Below, in pieces: positions 30,261 to 32,190 of a stretch of 32,190 nucleotides of DNA. The DNA comes from Pseudonocardia sp. 73-21 (lineage in GTDB: Bacteria > Actinomycetota > Actinomycetes > Mycobacteriales > Pseudonocardiaceae): the NCBI RefSeq assembly GCF_001899645.1, contig NZ_MKVV01000109.1:26193-58382 (forward strand), written 5' to 3'. Position numbers and translations under genes: made by a program. The first letter of the stretch is position 1. The number at the start of each line of letters is the position of its first letter. The notes below the pieces were generated by a model, which ran no database searches, was not told the DNA's origin, and worked only from the letters and a program-made list of their open reading frames with translations.

Positions 30261-31204
30261 GCCTCGCCGGTGTACTCAGCGCGCTCCTGCAGATCGCCCT
30301 GGTCACGGTGGGATCACCGCTGCTGGTAGGGGTGATGCGCCAGATCCGGGCCCGTCTGGAGGGCCGCGCCGGAGCAGGAGTGCTCCAGCCGTGGCGAGAC
30401 CTGCGCAAGCTCGCCCGCAAGCAGCCCGTCACCCCACGCGGCACCAGCGAGGTGTTCCGGGTCGCGCCGCTGCTGATGCTGGCCACCACCGTCGCGGTGG
30501 TCGCCGTGGCACCGTTCGTGACCACCGCGTCGGTGCCCGCAGCGGGCGCGGACCTGTTCGTGGTGGTGGCGCTGCTGACCCTAGGGGCCGCCGCCCTGGC
30601 ACTGGCCGGGCTCGACACCGGCACCGCGTTCGGCGGCATGGGCGCCAGCCGCGAGATCACCATCCTGGCCCTGGTCGAGCCCACCCTGCTGGTGGCGATC
30701 TTCGCGCTGTCGGTGCCGGTCGGATCCACCAACCTGGCCGACATCGTCACCTCGACCCTGCACGACCCGGGCCGGACCATCACCCCGGCCAGCCTGCTCG
30801 CCGCCGTCGCCCTCGGGCTGGCCGTGGTCGCCGAGACCGGCCGGCTCCCGGTGGACAACCCGTCCACCCACCTGGAGCTGACCATGATCCACGAAGCGAT
30901 GGTGCTCGAGTACGCCGGGCCGGACCTGGCCATGGTCGAGCTGGCCTCGGCGATGCGGCTGAGCGTGTTCCTCGGGCTGTGGGCGACCTTGTTCGCCCCG
31001 TGGGGCATCGCCGCCGACGCCGGCGTCGGAGCACTCGCGCTCGGGACGGGCGTCCTGGTCGTCAAGGTCACCGCCCTGGGCGCGGCACTGGCCGCGGGCG
31101 AGGTGTTCCTGGCCAAGTTGCGGCTGTTCCGGGTCCCGGAGCTGCTGGCCGGATCGTTCGTCCTGGCGTTGCTCGCGGTGGTCGCATCGTTCTTCTTCGC
31201 CTGA
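30257..31204 (+). CDS. hycD: HycD/HyfC/NuoH-like membrane subunit (Rv0084-like)
   Basis: A 315-residue membrane protein with about eight helices, the anchor subunit that contacts the iron-sulfur arm. The conserved cytoplasmic loops are present: GRAGAGVLQPWRDLRKLARKQ near residues 37-57, GGMGASREIT, and the signature AETGRLPVDNPSTHLELTMIHEA (about 193-215). That last loop is the group 4 hydrogenase form of the NuoH quinone-loop motif, not the E-x-x-R-x-P-F-D-x-P-E-x-E form of true complex I. ATG overlaps the previous stop. Named hycD in M. tuberculosis (Rv0084). A 53-bp gap follows, which is the only sizeable gap inside the cluster. Confidence 0.92.
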   Translation: MSLAGVLSALLQIALVTVGSPLLVGVMRQIRARLEGRAGAGVLQPWRDLRKLARKQPVTPRGTSEVFRVAPLLMLATTVAVVAVAPFVTTASVPAAGADLFVVVALLTLGAAALALAGLDTGTAFGGMGASREITILALVEPTLLVAIFALSVPVGSTNLADIVTSTLHDPGRTITPASLLAAVALGLAVVAETGRLPVDNPSTHLELTMIHEAMVLEYAGPDLAMVELASAMRLSVFLGLWATLFAPWGIAADAGVGALALGTGVLVVKVTALGAALAAGEVFLAKLRLFRVPELLAGSFVLALLAVVASFFFA

Positions 31205-31228
31205 ACCCTTCCCAGTACAGGAGTGCAC

Positions 31229-31261
31229 ATGACAGCGCAGGCGCATCGGACACCCCGATGA
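31229..31261 (+). CDS. Possible 10-codon leader ORF coupled to the hycP-like gene
   Basis: ATG at 31229 has an AGGAG ribosome site 5 nt upstream (31219-31223) and reads MTAQAHRTPR, ending in a TGA that overlaps the hycP-like ATG (ATGA, 31258-31261). The hycP-like gene itself has no visible ribosome site. The short frame may serve to load ribosomes for it. Chance cannot be excluded. Confidence 0.4.
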   Translation: MTAQAHRTPR

Positions 31262-31920
31262 GCGAGGCCGTCTTCGTCGAGCTGCTCAGCCTGAGCAGTG
31301 GCATCGTGCTGCTCACCGCAGTGCTGGTGCTGTGGCGCCGCGAGCTGGCCATGGTGATCCGCGTGTTCGCCGTGCAAGGCGTAGCGCTCGCCGGGCTGGT
31401 CGCCGTGCTGGCCGTGCGCGAGTCCTCCGCCGAGCTCGGCATCGTGGCCGCCGGCGTCCTGATTCTGCGCGCCGGGCTGCTGCCCTATCTGCTGGGCCGC
31501 GCCCTGACCGCCGCCGGGCCGCAACGCCGCGAAACCCGCCCCCTGGTCAACGTGGCCGCGTCCCTGCTGGCCGCAGCCGGGCTGACCCTGCTCGCCCTCG
31601 CGGTGTCCGCGCCCCTGGTAGCGCTCGCCCCGTCACCGGCCACCGCGGCGATCCCGGTCGGGATGGCGGTGGTGCTGATCGGGTTCTTCGTGCTGGTCAC
31701 CCGTCGCCGCGCACTCTCGCAGCTGATCGGGTTCCTGCTGATGGACAACGGCATCACCACCGTCGGGTTCCTCACCACTGCCGGAATCGGTCTGGTCGTC
31801 GAGCTCGGCGTGTCCCTGGACATCCTGCTCGCCGTCCTCGTGCTGGGCGTGCTCACCGGATGGATGCAGACCGCGTTCGGCAACACCGACCTCGACGAAC
31901 TACGAGAGCTGCACGACTGA
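31258..31920 (+). CDS. hycP: HycP/HyfE-like membrane subunit (Rv0085-like)
   Basis: A 220-residue hydrophobic protein with about six or seven helices, resembling the HyfE/NuoK-like subunit of group 4 hydrogenases. A single Glu lies in the first helix region (MSEAVFVELLSLSSGIVLLTAVLVLWRRELAMVIRVFAVQG), a long loop follows (TAAGPQRRETRPLVN), and LIGFLLMDNGITTVGFL near residues 157-173 is the conserved core segment seen in HyfE proteins. It ends with a charged tail (NTDLDELRELHD). The start ATG at 31258 is in the family-typical place but lacks its own ribosome site; the tiny ORF at 31229 may couple translation. The stop overlaps the next start (TGATG). Confidence 0.88.
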   Translation: MSEAVFVELLSLSSGIVLLTAVLVLWRRELAMVIRVFAVQGVALAGLVAVLAVRESSAELGIVAAGVLILRAGLLPYLLGRALTAAGPQRRETRPLVNVAASLLAAAGLTLLALAVSAPLVALAPSPATAAIPVGMAVVLIGFFVLVTRRRALSQLIGFLLMDNGITTVGFLTTAGIGLVVELGVSLDILLAVLVLGVLTGWMQTAFGNTDLDELRELHD

Positions 31921-32190
31921 TGCCCCCCACATCCGCGCCCCCCGCAGGGCTGACCTCCCTCGTCCTGCTGGTCCCGATCCTGCTACCCCTGGTCACCGCC
32001 GCGATCTACCTGGTGGCGGGCTGGGGGCGACGAACAGTCTGGCTGAGCGCCACCAGCACCGTCGTCGTGCTGGTGGCGGCGATCACCGTCGCCATCCAGG
32101 TCAGCGACAACGACCCGCAGTCCACCGCAGGGGGGCTGCTGCGCGCCGACGCGTTGAGCGCGTTCATGTTGCTGGTCGTCGCCGTCGTGG
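31920..32190 (+). CDS. hycQ: HycQ/HyfF-like membrane subunit, 5' end only (Rv0086-like)
   Basis: The first 90 codons of a membrane protein that runs off the right edge. Two helices are visible (SLVLLVPILLPLVTAAIYLVAG and TVVVLVAAITVAIQV), then GGLLRADALSAFMLLVVAVV, which matches the N-terminal part of antiporter-like HyfF/NuoN subunits, where DALS-type turns precede the third helix. The ATG overlaps the hycP-like stop by one base. The identification rests on this short segment and on gene order; in M. tuberculosis the next gene would be the large subunit hycE. Confidence 0.8.
   Translation, partial: MPPTSAPPAGLTSLVLLVPILLPLVTAAIYLVAGWGRRTVWLSATSTVVVLVAAITVAIQVSDNDPQSTAGGLLRADALSAFMLLVVAVV

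Overview
The window is very GC-rich, with GTG starts, leaderless-type promoters and gene families typical of high-GC Actinobacteria. The gene content (DUF5313, an Rv0081-type ArsR regulator, PhoPR-like two-component genes, YkcB/YkcC-type glycosyltransferases) suggests the Pseudonocardiaceae, most likely Pseudonocardia or a close relative. That placement is an inference from families, not a database match.

Region 1 (1-7088) is catabolic. It holds a partial Baeyer-Villiger monooxygenase facing a divergent TetR regulator across a GTAAC/GTTAC operator array, then a siderophore-interacting-type flavoprotein. On the minus strand follow an alpha/beta hydrolase translationally coupled to a second Baeyer-Villiger monooxygenase, a terminator hairpin, and a GntR/FCD regulator with an acyl-CoA dehydrogenase. 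Together these suggest ketone to ester to acid/alcohol degradation that feeds beta-oxidation.

Region 2 (7240-16622) starts with a small 2Fe-2S protein and a DUF2461 protein. It continues with a PhoP/PhoR-like two-component pair and a three-gene membrane glycosylation operon (GT39, GT2-GtrA, GT39). Direct repeats resembling the mycobacterial PhoP box (7-bp half-sites every 11 bp) occur before the response regulator, before the first GT39 gene and at the start of the GT2 gene, so the pair probably controls itself and this operon. A 22-bp-period array of CGCGAGTCGGC units, in both orientations, separates the kinase from the operon.

Region 3 (16713-25143) is a run of mostly single genes: DUF4396, an AMP-dependent acyl-CoA ligase, a sucrase/ferredoxin-like protein, a divergent acyl-CoA dehydrogenase, a YdbS/YdbT PH-domain pair, a HerA-like ATPase, and oligoribonuclease (orn). 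Many have a -10-like hexamer 5-7 nt before the start codon, as expected for leaderless mRNAs.

Region 4 (25192-32190) begins with tRNA-His and tRNA-Lys. A frameshifted, truncated tyrosine integrase directly behind tRNA-Lys marks an old integration site. Beyond it lie a DUF5313 gene, a PPOX-family flavin protein, an Rv0081-like ArsR regulator and a membrane [NiFe]-hydrogenase/complex-I-like cluster (small subunit, HyfB-, HycD-, HycP- and start of HycQ-like). The order matches what I recall of Mycobacterium tuberculosis Rv0080-Rv0086, a hypoxia-linked locus of unresolved biochemistry. The window ends before any large subunit, so it cannot be said here whether the complex is a true hydrogenase.
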